DNA of 64,000 bases from Streptomyces omiyaensis. Its GTDB lineage: Bacteria > Actinomycetota > Actinomycetes > Streptomycetales > Streptomycetaceae. The notes beneath the pieces were generated by a model. That model had not been told where the DNA came from. It worked only from the letters and a program-made list of their open reading frames with translations, and did no database searches. Location of the stretch: the NCBI RefSeq assembly GCF_014650895.1, contig NZ_BMVV01000023.1, positions 1 through 64,000 of the forward strand, read 5' to 3'. Shown here one piece after another: positions 51,164-59,457 of this stretch. How positions within the stretch are numbered: the stretch's first letter is position 1; each line of letters begins with the position of its first letter. A program made the translations under genes and the position numbers.

Positions 51164-52444
51164 GTGGTGCGACCCGAGGGGGAGCAGGAGCGCCCGGCGG
51201 GCGACGCCGGACCCGATCCGGTCGCCGGCTTCCTGGCCCGGCTCACCGGGCTGCTGCTGCGGACCTCCGGCGAGGGGGCCGAACCGATCGAGCGGGAGGT
51301 CACGGCGGTTGGGCGGGCGCTGGGCGCCGAGGTGTCGGTGCTGCTCGTGATGGACACCGCCACGCTGACCGTCGCCGTCCCGGGCCGGCCGGCCGCGACC
51401 GTCGTCGTGCACGCCGTCCCGGAGGTGGCGCGGCTGGACCGGATCGCCGCGCTGAAGCCGCTCGTCGCCGACGTGTGCGCGGGGCGCGCCGGGCCGGCGG
51501 AGGCGACCGCACGGCTGGACCGGATCGAGGCGGCGCCCGCGCCGTACCCGTGGTGGCTGAAGCTGGTCGGGATCGTGCTCTTCTCGCTGGGCTTCGCACC
51601 GCTGATGCAGCCCACCTGGTACGAGCTGGGCACCACCGCCGTCCTGGCGGCGCTCGCCGCGCTCCTCGCGGTGGCGTCGGACCGCGTCCCGCGGCTGGCC
51701 CGGGTGCTGCCGCTGGTCGCGTCGACGGCGGTGTCCGTCGTGACGATCGGCCTGTTCGCCGGCGACCCGGCGCACGGCGGGCCGGTGCTGCTGATGCTGC
51801 CCGCGCTGTTCTTCTTCGTCCCCGGCGACTACCTGAGCGCGGCCGCCGCCGAGCTCGGCGCCGGACTGATCACGACGGGCGCGATCCGGCTGGTGTACGC
51901 GGTCTTCCTGCTGGTCCAGCTCTGCGTCGGGGTCCTGTTGGGGGTGTACGTCACCGGCACCTCCACCCGGGCGCTCTTCGACACGGCCGCCGCGTCCGAC
52001 CTGCCCCGCTGGGTGCTCTTCGCCTCCTGGACCGTCTTCACGGTCGGGACCGTGCTGGCCTTCGCGATCCCGCGCCGCTTCTTCCGGACGCTGCTCGCCC
52101 TCGTCTACCTGACCGTCGGGGTGCAGTCCGCCGCCACCGTGCTGATCGGGGAGACCGGCGGCACCTTCGTGGCGGCGGCGGTGCTCGCGGCGGTGGCGAC
52201 GCTCCTCTCCCGGGGGCCGGGGCGGCCGCCCCGCCTGCTGCTCGTGCTGCCCGGCTTCTTCACGCTCACCGTGGGGTCGCTCGGCATGCGCGGGCTGACC
52301 ACGCTGGCCGGCGGGCACGTCGTGGACGGCTTCTCGGACCTGCTCGAACTCGTCCTGGTCGTCACGGCCATCGCGGTCGGACTGGTGCTCGGCGCCACCG
52401 TCGTGCCGGAGCGGAGGGCGGAAGCGCACCCCCCTGTTCCCTGA
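51164..52444 (+). CDS. ThrE-type threonine/serine exporter family protein
   Basis: Membrane protein of 426 residues; GTG at 51164 follows GAGGAGG. The first ~150 residues are a cytoplasmic domain (LLLRTSGEGAEPIEREVTAV, VSVLLVMDTATLTVAVPGRP), and the rest holds about ten membrane segments, as in the DUF1212/ThrE family that exports threonine and serine. TM landmarks are WWLKLVGIVLFSLGFAPLMQ, VLLMLPALFFFVPGDYLSAA and LLLVLPGFFTLTVGSLGMRG. It is divergent from the APC permease gene. Confidence 0.9.
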   Translation: MVRPEGEQERPAGDAGPDPVAGFLARLTGLLLRTSGEGAEPIEREVTAVGRALGAEVSVLLVMDTATLTVAVPGRPAATVVVHAVPEVARLDRIAALKPLVADVCAGRAGPAEATARLDRIEAAPAPYPWWLKLVGIVLFSLGFAPLMQPTWYELGTTAVLAALAALLAVASDRVPRLARVLPLVASTAVSVVTIGLFAGDPAHGGPVLLMLPALFFFVPGDYLSAAAAELGAGLITTGAIRLVYAVFLLVQLCVGVLLGVYVTGTSTRALFDTAAASDLPRWVLFASWTVFTVGTVLAFAIPRRFFRTLLALVYLTVGVQSAATVLIGETGGTFVAAAVLAAVATLLSRGPGRPPRLLLVLPGFFTLTVGSLGMRGLTTLAGGHVVDGFSDLLELVLVVTAIAVGLVLGATVVPERRAEAHPPVP

Positions 52445-52447
52445 GGA

Positions 52448-52466
52448 TGAGGTTAGGCTAACCTAA
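52448..52466. promoter_or_regulatory. iron box (DmdR1/IdeR-type operator)
   Basis: TGAGGTTAGGCTAACCTAA matches the 19-bp iron-box consensus (TTAGGTTAGGCTAACCTAA) at 17 positions. It ends five bases before the GTG at 52472, so it likely overlaps the promoter of a leaderless or short-leader transcript. Iron-loaded DmdR1/IdeR should repress the operon. Confidence 0.9.
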
Positions 52467-52471
52467 TCCTC

Positions 52472-53344
52472 GTGCAAGCAGGTGAAGAGACCTCCACGGT
52501 CCCCCGCCCGCGCGGTCACGAGCTGTCGGCCACCGCCGTCACCGTCGCCTACGACGGAGTCGACGTCGTCCACGACGCCTCGCTGACCCTGCGGCCCGGC
52601 CAGGTGACCGTCCTCGTGGGACCGAACGGCAGCGGCAAGTCCACGCTGCTCCGTACGGTCGCACGGCTCCAGCGGCCCCGCCGCGCCGAACTCGTCCTCG
52701 ACGGCGACACCGACGGGCTCGCCCTGAGCCCCCGTGAGTTCGCCCGCAAGGTCGCGCTCCTGACCCAGGGCCGGCCCACACCGGGCGGACTCACCGTCCG
52801 CGACCTCGTCGAGTTCGGCCGCTATCCCTACCGCGGCCGCTGGGGGAAGTCCGACCCGGACGGTCCCGCCGCCGTGGAGCGGGCGCTCGCCCTCACCGGC
52901 GTGGACGAACTCGCCGACCGGGGGGCCGAACACCTCTCCGGCGGGCAGCTCCAGCGGGTCTGGCTCGCCGGCTGCCTCGCCCAGGAGACGGGCGTCCTCC
53001 TCCTCGACGAGCCCACCACCTACCTCGACCTGCGCTACCAGGTCGAACTCCTCGACCTCATGCGCGACCTGGCGGACCACCACGGCATCGCCGTCGGCGC
53101 CGTCCTCCACGACCTCGACCAGGCCGCCGCCGTCGGCGACCGGATCGTCCTGCTCCACGCGGGCCGCGTCGTCGCCGACGGCCTCCCCGAGGAGGTCCTC
53201 ACCGGACCCCGCCTCACCGAGACGTACGGCATCCGCATCGAGGTCGACACCGACCCCCTCACCGGACGGCTGCGCACCCGCGCGCTGGGCCGGCACCACA
53301 CGCGAACCCCCGCGCGATCCGAAAGGCTCAGCCCCACCTCATGA
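52472..53344 (+). CDS. ABC transporter ATPase for iron-siderophore or corrinoid uptake
   Basis: FecE/BtuD-type ATPase of 290 residues, GTG at 52472 immediately after the iron box. Walker A GPNGSGKST, LTQGRPTPGGLTVRDLVEFG, signature LSGGQLQRVWLA, Walker B VLLLDEPTTYLDL and switch His in VLHDLDQAAA. The stop overlaps the next gene by four bases (ATGA). It powers the fused permease. Substrate set by the binding protein: ferric siderophore by the iron box, or corrinoid by the following CbiZ gene. Confidence 0.93.
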   Translation: MQAGEETSTVPRPRGHELSATAVTVAYDGVDVVHDASLTLRPGQVTVLVGPNGSGKSTLLRTVARLQRPRRAELVLDGDTDGLALSPREFARKVALLTQGRPTPGGLTVRDLVEFGRYPYRGRWGKSDPDGPAAVERALALTGVDELADRGAEHLSGGQLQRVWLAGCLAQETGVLLLDEPTTYLDLRYQVELLDLMRDLADHHGIAVGAVLHDLDQAAAVGDRIVLLHAGRVVADGLPEEVLTGPRLTETYGIRIEVDTDPLTGRLRTRALGRHHTRTPARSERLSPTS

Positions 53345-54336
53345 GAAAGAACCTCCTCACCGCCGCGGCCCTCACCACGGCGGCCCTCGCCCTGTCCACG
53401 CTCACCGCGTGCGGCACCACCGAGCCCGCCGCCGACGCCAAGGCGGACAAGAAGGCCGAGCCGATCACCCTCACCGACGACACCGGCACCGAGGTCAAGC
53501 TCGACGGCCCGGCCACGAAGGTCGTCGGCACCGAGTGGAACGTCGTCGAGCAGCTGATCTCGCTCGGCGTCGACCCCGTCGGCGTCTCCGACGTCAAGGG
53601 CTACAAGACCTGGAACACCGCCGTCCCGCTCAAGAACGACCCCAAGGACGTCGGCACCCGCGGCGAGCCCAGCATGGACACCATCGCCGCGCTCAAGCCC
53701 GACCTCATCCTCGCCACCTCCGACCTGCCGCCGGCCGCCGTCAAGCAGCTCCGCGCCGTCGCCCCGGTCCTGGAGGTCAAGGCCGCCGACGGTGCGAACC
53801 CCATCGGCCAGATGACGAAGAACCTCGACCTCATCGCCAAGGCCACCGGCACCACCGCCAAGGCCGACGAGCTCAAGAAGGGCTTCGAGGCGAAGCTGGA
53901 GGAGGGCAGGAAGGCCCTCGCCGACGCCGGTCTCGCGGGCGCCGAGTACGCCTTCGCCGACGGCTACCTCGTCTCCAACCAGGTCTCCATCCGCCCCTTC
54001 ACCAGCGGTTCGCTCATCGGCGGCGTCAACGAGAAGCTCGGCCTGAAGAACGCCTGGACCGTCAAGGGCGACCCGGCCTACGGCCTCGGCGCCACCGACG
54101 TCGAGGGCCTCACCAAGCTCGGCGACGGCGTCCACTTCGCCTACATCGGCAACGACGGCGACCCGAGCGCCACCCCCTTCTCCGGCGTCCTCGCCAAGGA
54201 CAAGGTGTGGACCTCCCTGTCCTTCGTCGAGAAGGGCAACGTCCACCGCCTCCCCGACGGCATCTGGATGTTCGGCGGCACCGGGTCGATGAACCAGTAC
54301 GTCGACTCCGTCGTCACCGCGCTCACCAAGAAGTAG
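53341..54336 (+). CDS. substrate-binding lipoprotein of the metal-chelate ABC system
   Basis: Extracytoplasmic binding protein of 331 residues. Lipobox at LSTLTAC after a signal peptide. The class III fold is shown by VVGTEWNVVEQLISLGVDPV, GEPSMDTIAALKPDLILATS and the long connecting helix. The fold binds ferric siderophores, haem or corrinoids; no motif visible here distinguishes them. ATGA overlap with the ATPase gene; the permease follows by 22 bases. Confidence 0.92.
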   Translation: MRKNLLTAAALTTAALALSTLTACGTTEPAADAKADKKAEPITLTDDTGTEVKLDGPATKVVGTEWNVVEQLISLGVDPVGVSDVKGYKTWNTAVPLKNDPKDVGTRGEPSMDTIAALKPDLILATSDLPPAAVKQLRAVAPVLEVKAADGANPIGQMTKNLDLIAKATGTTAKADELKKGFEAKLEEGRKALADAGLAGAEYAFADGYLVSNQVSIRPFTSGSLIGGVNEKLGLKNAWTVKGDPAYGLGATDVEGLTKLGDGVHFAYIGNDGDPSATPFSGVLAKDKVWTSLSFVEKGNVHRLPDGIWMFGGTGSMNQYVDSVVTALTKK

Positions 54337-54357
54337 GACACGAGGAACCACAGCACC

Positions 54358-56421
54358 ATGGCCGTCACCGCGACCACCCCCGCCGCTCCCACCCAGGCCG
54401 CAGCCACCCGCACGGGCGCGGCCGCGGTGACGGCCTCACTGGTCCTCCTCGTCGTCTGCCTCGCGCTCGTCGACATCACCCAGGGCACCGCCTCCGTCGG
54501 CGCGGCCGAGATCGTCAAGGCGATCACCGGCCACGCCGACCCCGGCGACGCCTCCGTCGTCGTCGCCTCCCGGCTGCCCCGCATGGTCGCCGGACTCCTC
54601 GTCGGCGCCGCCCTCGGCATGGCCGGCTCCGCCCTCCAGGCCGTCAGCCGCAACGCCCTCGCCGCGCCCGACACCCTCGCCGTCAACGCCGGCTCCTACT
54701 TCTCGCTCGGCCTCGCCGCCGCCACCGGCGTCTCCCTGCCCTTCCTCGCCTCCTCCGGCATCGCCTTCGTCGGCGGACTCATCGCCGCCGCCGTCGTCCT
54801 CGGCCTCTCGGGCCTCGGCTCCGGCACGGTCCGGCTCGTCCTCGCCGGCAGCGCCCTCACCCTGGGCCTCACCGCCCTCACCGAGGGCCTGCTGCTGCTC
54901 TTCCCGCAGCAGACCGAGGGCGTCTACCACTGGAACCAGGGCAGCATCGCCCAGAACGGCTTCGACGGCGTCCTCCAGATGCTGCCGATCGCCGTCGCCG
55001 GCCTCGTCGGACTGCTCCTCCTCGCGCGCCGCGTCGACGCCCTCGCCCTCGGCGACGAGGCGGCCCGCGGGCTCGGCGTGCCGGTCCGCTCCACCCGCGT
55101 CATCGCCGTCGTGCTCGCCGCGCTCCTCGCCACCGCCGCCGTCACCCTCGCCGGGCCCGTCGGCTTCGTCGGCCTCTGCGCCCCGGCGCTCATGCGGCCG
55201 CTCGCCCGCCGCTTCCGCGGCTACGCCCGCAGCCGGGTCTTCGTCCCCGCCGCCGGACTCGCGGGCGCCGCCCTCGTCCTCGGCGCCGACGTCCTGCTGC
55301 GCTCGATCGTCCCCGCCGACACGGCCGTCTCCGTCCCGACCGGCGTGGTCACCAGCCTCGTCGGCGCGGTCTTCGTCATCGTCATGGCCACCCGGCTCCG
55401 GGACACCGGCGACGTCGCCGTCGACCGGCTCCGCATCCGCAGCCGCACCGCCTTCCTCGCCACCACCGCCGTCCTCGTCGCCGCCCTGGCCGGCGTCACG
55501 ATCGGCGGCGTCCTCCTCGGCGACGCCAAGCTCCTCCTCGGCGACGTGACCAACTGGGCGGCCGGACAGGCCGGCCAGACCGTCTCCTTCGTCCTCGACA
55601 CCCGGGTGCCCCGGGTCCTCGCCGCGCTCCTCGCGGGCGCCGCCCTCGCCCTCGCCGGCACCCTCGTCCAGGCCGTCACCCGCAACCCGCTCGCCGAGCC
55701 CGGCATCATGGGCGTCTCCGGCGGCGCCGCCCTCGGCGCCGTCCTGCTCGTCACCACCGTGCCGATGGCCGGCTCCTGGAGCGTGGCCGGCGCCGCGTTC
55801 ACCGGCGCCGCGGGCGCCGCCCTCGTCGTCTTCGGCTTCGCCGCCCGCGGCGGGTTCAAGCAGACCCGGCTCGTCCTCGTCGGCTTCGCCGTGCACACCG
55901 CCACCGCCGCCGTCGTCGCCCTGCTCATCATCCTCACCGACCCCTTCAACGCGACCAAGGCCCTCACCTGGCTCTCCGGCTCCACCTACGGCCGGACCCT
56001 GCCCGACGTCCTGCCCCTCGCCGTCGCCGTCGCCGTGGGCCTCGCCCTCGCCCTCGCCCGCCGCACCGAACTCGACCTGGTCTCCCTCGACGAGGACACC
56101 CCCCGCCTCCTCGGCCTCCCGCTCGGCCCCGGCCGGCTCGGCTTCCTCGTCCTGAGCGTGGTCCTCAGCGCCACCGCCGTCGCCGCCGCCGGCACCATCG
56201 GCTTCGTCGGCCTGGTCGCCCCGCACGCCGCCCGCGCCCTCGTCGGACGCCGCCACCACCGGGTGATCCCGGTGGCGGTCCTCCTCGGCGCCGTCCTCGT
56301 CGGCGCCGCCGACACCGTGGGCCGCACCGTCATCGCCCCCGCCCAGCTCGGCGCCGGCACGATGACGGCCATCATCGGCACCCCGTACTTCCTGTACCTC
56401 CTGGTCCGCAGCCGTCGCTGA
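54358..56421 (+). CDS. fused FecCD-type permease (two permease halves)
   Basis: Inner membrane protein of 687 residues made of two tandem FecCD/BtuC permease domains (about 30-340 and 355-687). Each has the family pattern LPRMVAGLLVGAALGMAGSA, LQAVSRNALAAPD and RVLAALLAGAALALAGTLVQ, AVTRNPLAEPGIMG, with GxxGFVGL sequences before the last segments. FhuB-like fusion in one chain is known for ferric hydroxamate uptake; it replaces a homodimer. The single ATPase upstream would pair as a dimer. Confidence 0.93.
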   Translation: MAVTATTPAAPTQAAATRTGAAAVTASLVLLVVCLALVDITQGTASVGAAEIVKAITGHADPGDASVVVASRLPRMVAGLLVGAALGMAGSALQAVSRNALAAPDTLAVNAGSYFSLGLAAATGVSLPFLASSGIAFVGGLIAAAVVLGLSGLGSGTVRLVLAGSALTLGLTALTEGLLLLFPQQTEGVYHWNQGSIAQNGFDGVLQMLPIAVAGLVGLLLLARRVDALALGDEAARGLGVPVRSTRVIAVVLAALLATAAVTLAGPVGFVGLCAPALMRPLARRFRGYARSRVFVPAAGLAGAALVLGADVLLRSIVPADTAVSVPTGVVTSLVGAVFVIVMATRLRDTGDVAVDRLRIRSRTAFLATTAVLVAALAGVTIGGVLLGDAKLLLGDVTNWAAGQAGQTVSFVLDTRVPRVLAALLAGAALALAGTLVQAVTRNPLAEPGIMGVSGGAALGAVLLVTTVPMAGSWSVAGAAFTGAAGAALVVFGFAARGGFKQTRLVLVGFAVHTATAAVVALLIILTDPFNATKALTWLSGSTYGRTLPDVLPLAVAVAVGLALALARRTELDLVSLDEDTPRLLGLPLGPGRLGFLVLSVVLSATAVAAAGTIGFVGLVAPHAARALVGRRHHRVIPVAVLLGAVLVGAADTVGRTVIAPAQLGAGTMTAIIGTPYFLYLLVRSRR

Positions 56422-56467
56422 CCGGCCCGTAGGATCACCGGGACGTACGGGTGAGAGCGAGGAGCGC

Positions 56468-57160
56468 GTGACCGTGACCGCCGTGGTGGAACCGGCCCCG
56501 CCGGCCCTGTCCGCGCCCCCGGAACTCCTGGAGCGGGACGAGGACGGGCAGCGCCTCGGCGCCCTGCTCTGGCGGCCCGGGTCCGGCTGGCGGGCCGTCA
56601 GCAGCGCCGTCCTCGGCGGCGGGATCGGCGAGCGGGCCTGGGTGATGAACGTGCAGGTCGCCCACGGCTACACCCGGACCGACCCCGAGGCGCACCTCGC
56701 GGAGCTGGCCCGCAGGGCCGGGCTCCGCGGCCCGGGGGTGGGACTGATGACCGCCGCCGAGGTCGCCCGGCGCGGGACCGGTTCCGACGGCGGCGTCGAG
56801 GCGGTGGCCACCGCCGGGATCGAGGTCCGCGGATGGGCGGCGGCACCGGGACCGGCCGTGCCTGCGCCCCAGGCCCCGGGGACCATCAACATCGTCGTCA
56901 CGGTGCCCGCGCCGCTCACCGACGCGGCCCTCGTCAACGCCGTGGCGACCGCCACCGAGGCCAAGGTGCAGGCGCTGCTCGACGCCGGGCACGACTGCTC
57001 CGGCACCCCGACGGACGCGGTCTGCGTCCTCGCCCGGCAGCCCCCGGCCGGCGGACCGGCGGAACCCTTCGCGGGGCCCCGCTCGCTCTGGGGGGCCCGC
57101 CTGGCCCGCGCCGTCCACGCGGCGGTCGGCTCGGCGCTGCCCGCCCCCGGCGTCAGCTGA
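56468..57160 (+). CDS. cbiZ: adenosylcobinamide amidohydrolase (CbiZ)
   Basis: Protein of 230 residues (GTG at 56468) hydrolysing the aminopropanol tail of imported cobinamide so it can enter B12 assembly. Recognised by VSSAVLGGGIGERAWVMNVQ, GLMTAAEVARRG, GTINIVVTVPAPLTDAALVN, ATEAKVQALLDAGHDCSGTP, TDAVCVLARQP and AEPFAGPRSLWGARLARAVH. It follows the permease gene by 46 bases and overlaps the convergent kinase by eight bases. Its link with the iron-boxed transporter suggests the system may carry corrinoids, or both. Confidence 0.92.
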   Translation: MTVTAVVEPAPPALSAPPELLERDEDGQRLGALLWRPGSGWRAVSSAVLGGGIGERAWVMNVQVAHGYTRTDPEAHLAELARRAGLRGPGVGLMTAAEVARRGTGSDGGVEAVATAGIEVRGWAAAPGPAVPAPQAPGTINIVVTVPAPLTDAALVNAVATATEAKVQALLDAGHDCSGTPTDAVCVLARQPPAGGPAEPFAGPRSLWGARLARAVHAAVGSALPAPGVS

Positions 57161-58067
57161 GCGCGGCCACCTCGGCGAGCAGCGTCTCCCGGTCCACGGC
57201 GTCGCTCGCGGTCGCGGGCACCGTGCAGGCGAAGGCGCCCGCCACCGCCCCGTACAGGGCGCACCGCTCCGGGGGCTCGCCGGAGAGCCGGCCGAAGAGG
57301 AAGCCGGAGGCGTAGGCGTCCCCCGCCCCGTTGGAGTCCACGACCGGACGGCGCGGTGCGACCGCCGGCACGTGCAGCGGCTCCCCGCCCGCCCGCGTCA
57401 GCAGGTACGAGCCCTCCGCGCCGGCCGTGGCCACGACCACCTCCGCGCGGCCGTGCTCCAGCACCCGGCGCATGGTCGCCACCGGGTCGGACAGCGCCGT
57501 CGTCGAGACGAAGACGACGTCGGAGCCGTACGCGAACGGCTCGTGGTAAGGATTCTCCCCGTCCCAGTCGTGCAGGTCCGTCGAGACCGTCGGCCCCGCC
57601 TCGTGGAGCAGCGGCAGGGCGAAGGAGCACGGGTACGTGATCGAGACGTGCACGTGCCGGGAGTCCGCCGCGAGCCCGCGGACCAGGTCCTCCGGCAGGC
57701 GGTCCGACTCCCGGGAGCGGCTGTCGTCGTAGAGCGAGAGCCGGCGGCCGTCCGGACCCACGAGGTTGACGGCCCGCTTGGTGCCGCCGGGGAGCGGCAC
57801 CTCGGTGAGGCCGATGCCGCGGTCGCGGTGGAAGGCGCGGACCAGGTCGCCGGCCTGATCGTCGCCGATCATGTCCAGGTGATGGGTCCGCAGCCCCAGC
57901 GCGCTCACCCCCAGCGCCACGAAGTCGCCGGTCTGCCCCGCGCGGGCCTCGATGCCCGGACGGATCATGTAGCTGTCGGCGTACGGCAGCGGGAGTTCGG
58001 GGACGTACACGATCGTGTCGACGCCCGCCCCTCCCAGGACGAGGACGTCGTACGCACTGCTGCCCAT
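57153..58067 (-). CDS. PfkB-family carbohydrate/nucleoside kinase
   Basis: Ribokinase-fold kinase of 304 residues. ATG at 58067 follows GAGGAGA. N-terminal DVLVLGGAGVDTIVYVPELP and the dimer/lid segment, then RPGIEARAGQTGDFVALGVS and the catalytic DSNGAGDAYASGFLFG with the base Asp in GAGD. Substrate unknown. Upstream are a 28-base inverted repeat and the conservon terminator. Convergent with cbiZ. Confidence 0.9.
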   Translation of the reverse strand: MGSSAYDVLVLGGAGVDTIVYVPELPLPYADSYMIRPGIEARAGQTGDFVALGVSALGLRTHHLDMIGDDQAGDLVRAFHRDRGIGLTEVPLPGGTKRAVNLVGPDGRRLSLYDDSRSRESDRLPEDLVRGLAADSRHVHVSITYPCSFALPLLHEAGPTVSTDLHDWDGENPYHEPFAYGSDVVFVSTTALSDPVATMRRVLEHGRAEVVVATAGAEGSYLLTRAGGEPLHVPAVAPRRPVVDSNGAGDAYASGFLFGRLSGEPPERCALYGAVAGAFACTVPATASDAVDRETLLAEVAALS

Positions 58068-58117
58068 CGCTTCTCCTCTCGCGGAACCCCGGCGAGTCAA
58101 CCAGCCCCCGCACCGGC

Positions 58118-58145
58118 TCCGCAAGATCTTGCACGATCTTGCGGA
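58118..58145. promoter_or_regulatory. inverted-repeat operator candidate upstream of PfkB kinase gene
   Basis: TCCGCAAGATC (58118-58128) and GATCTTGCGGA (58135-58145) are perfect inverted 11-mers around TTGCAC. GCAAGATCTTGC (58121-58132) is a palindrome in itself. The site is 51 bases upstream of the kinase start. Confidence 0.55.
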
Positions 58146-58164
58146 AGGAGTGTGCGCGGAGACG

Positions 58165-58200
58165 GCGGTGGCCCGCTCCCCGAGGGGAACGGGCCACCGC
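58165..58200 (-). terminator. hairpin terminator of the conservon operon
   Basis: GCGGTGGCCCG (58165-58175) and CGGGCCACCGC (58190-58200) form an 11-bp stem, with inner CCCC/GGGG pairs, 19 bases past the last P450 stop. Confidence 0.8.
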
Positions 58201-58218
58201 GACGGGCCGGTCCGGACG

Positions 58219-59457
58219 TCAGCCGAGCACGACCGGGAGGTCGAAGAGGTCGTTCTGGGTCACGACCGGCTTGTTCCGCAGCTCCTCGCGCGGCACCGCG
58301 AGCCGCAGCCCGGGGAAGCGCGCGTACAGCGCCGGCAGGGCCACCCCCGCCTCCAGGCGGGAGAGCGCCGCGCCGGGGCAGACGTGCGGGCCGTGGCCGA
58401 AGGAGATGTGCCGGATCGGGCTGCGGGTGACGTCGAAGTCGCCCGCCGTCCCGCCGTGCTGCTCCTCGTCGCGGCCGATCGCGCCGTGCGACACGATCAG
58501 CGCCTCGCCCTTCGGCAGGACCCGGTCGCCGACCTGGATGTCCTCGCTCGCGAAACGGATCAGGACGTGCGAGGTCGGCGTCGACCAGCGCAGGGTCTCC
58601 TCGATCACGTTCTCCCACGGCACCTCGCCCTTGAGGACCAGGGCGCGCTGCTCCGGGTGGGTCTCCAGGGCGACCACGGCGTTCACGATGAGGCTGATCG
58701 TCGTCTCGTGGCCGGCCGCCACCATCAGCTGGAGCGTGTTGGTGATCTCCTCCGTGGTGAGCCGGTCGCCGTCCTCCGAGGCCTCGATCAGCGCACTGGT
58801 CAGGTCGTCGCCGGGCGACTCCTTCTTGCCCGCCACGATCCCGGCGAAGAGCGTGCCGAGGTCCGCCATCATCTGCGGCACCTCCTCCGGAGGCGTCTGC
58901 GTCGAGAAGAACTTCTCGAACAGCGCCTTCATCCGCGGGTGGTCCGCCGCGTCCACGCCCATCAGCTCGCTGACCACGCTCATCGGCAGCGGGTAGGCGA
59001 ACTCGGCCTTCAGGTCCACCGTCTCGCCCGCCGGGCGCTCCGCCAGCCGGTCGAGCAGACCGCCCGTCAGCTCCTCGATGCCGGCCCGCAGCCGCTCCAC
59101 CCGGCGCGCGGTGAGCGCCTGGGCGACCAGCGTGCGCAGCCGGCGGTGCTCCTCGCCGTCCACCGTCAGCATCGACCGGCCCGGGTTGGCGAGGCCGATC
59201 AGCGGCCAGTCGAGGGGTATCTCGCCGCGCTGCCAGGCGCCCCACTGCCCGATGTCCTTGACGAGCCGGGAGTCCGTGAGGAGCGCCCGGGCCTCGGCGT
59301 GGCGGGTGACGGCGAAGCAGGGCACGCCGCCCGGGAGCACGACGCGGGCGAGCGGGCCGGCCGCGCGCAGCCGGGCGCCCTCGCCGTCGAGGTCGGTGAC
59401 GAACGGGTCGAGGACGACGGGCTCGGCGCCCGCGCCGTGGTCGATGGGGCAGGTCAT
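58219..59457 (-). CDS. cytochrome P450 (CYP154-like), conservon-associated
   Basis: P450 of 412 residues with a normal set of motifs: I-helix VAAGHETTISL, ExxR in EETLRW, PERF region, haem loop ISFGHGPHVCPGAALSR with Cys360. ATG at 59457 overlaps the upstream P450 stop by four bases. In Streptomyces conservons a CYP154 often follows a CYP157; position and motifs fit that. The redox partners and the substrate are not encoded here. Last gene of the operon. Confidence 0.9.
   Translation of the reverse strand: MTCPIDHGAGAEPVVLDPFVTDLDGEGARLRAAGPLARVVLPGGVPCFAVTRHAEARALLTDSRLVKDIGQWGAWQRGEIPLDWPLIGLANPGRSMLTVDGEEHRRLRTLVAQALTARRVERLRAGIEELTGGLLDRLAERPAGETVDLKAEFAYPLPMSVVSELMGVDAADHPRMKALFEKFFSTQTPPEEVPQMMADLGTLFAGIVAGKKESPGDDLTSALIEASEDGDRLTTEEITNTLQLMVAAGHETTISLIVNAVVALETHPEQRALVLKGEVPWENVIEETLRWSTPTSHVLIRFASEDIQVGDRVLPKGEALIVSHGAIGRDEEQHGGTAGDFDVTRSPIRHISFGHGPHVCPGAALSRLEAGVALPALYARFPGLRLAVPREELRNKPVVTQNDLFDLPVVLG

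Noticed and set aside
54436..56259. Minus-strand 607-codon frame opposite the FecCD permease
   Set aside because: Acidic low-complexity shadow of a strongly recognised membrane protein.
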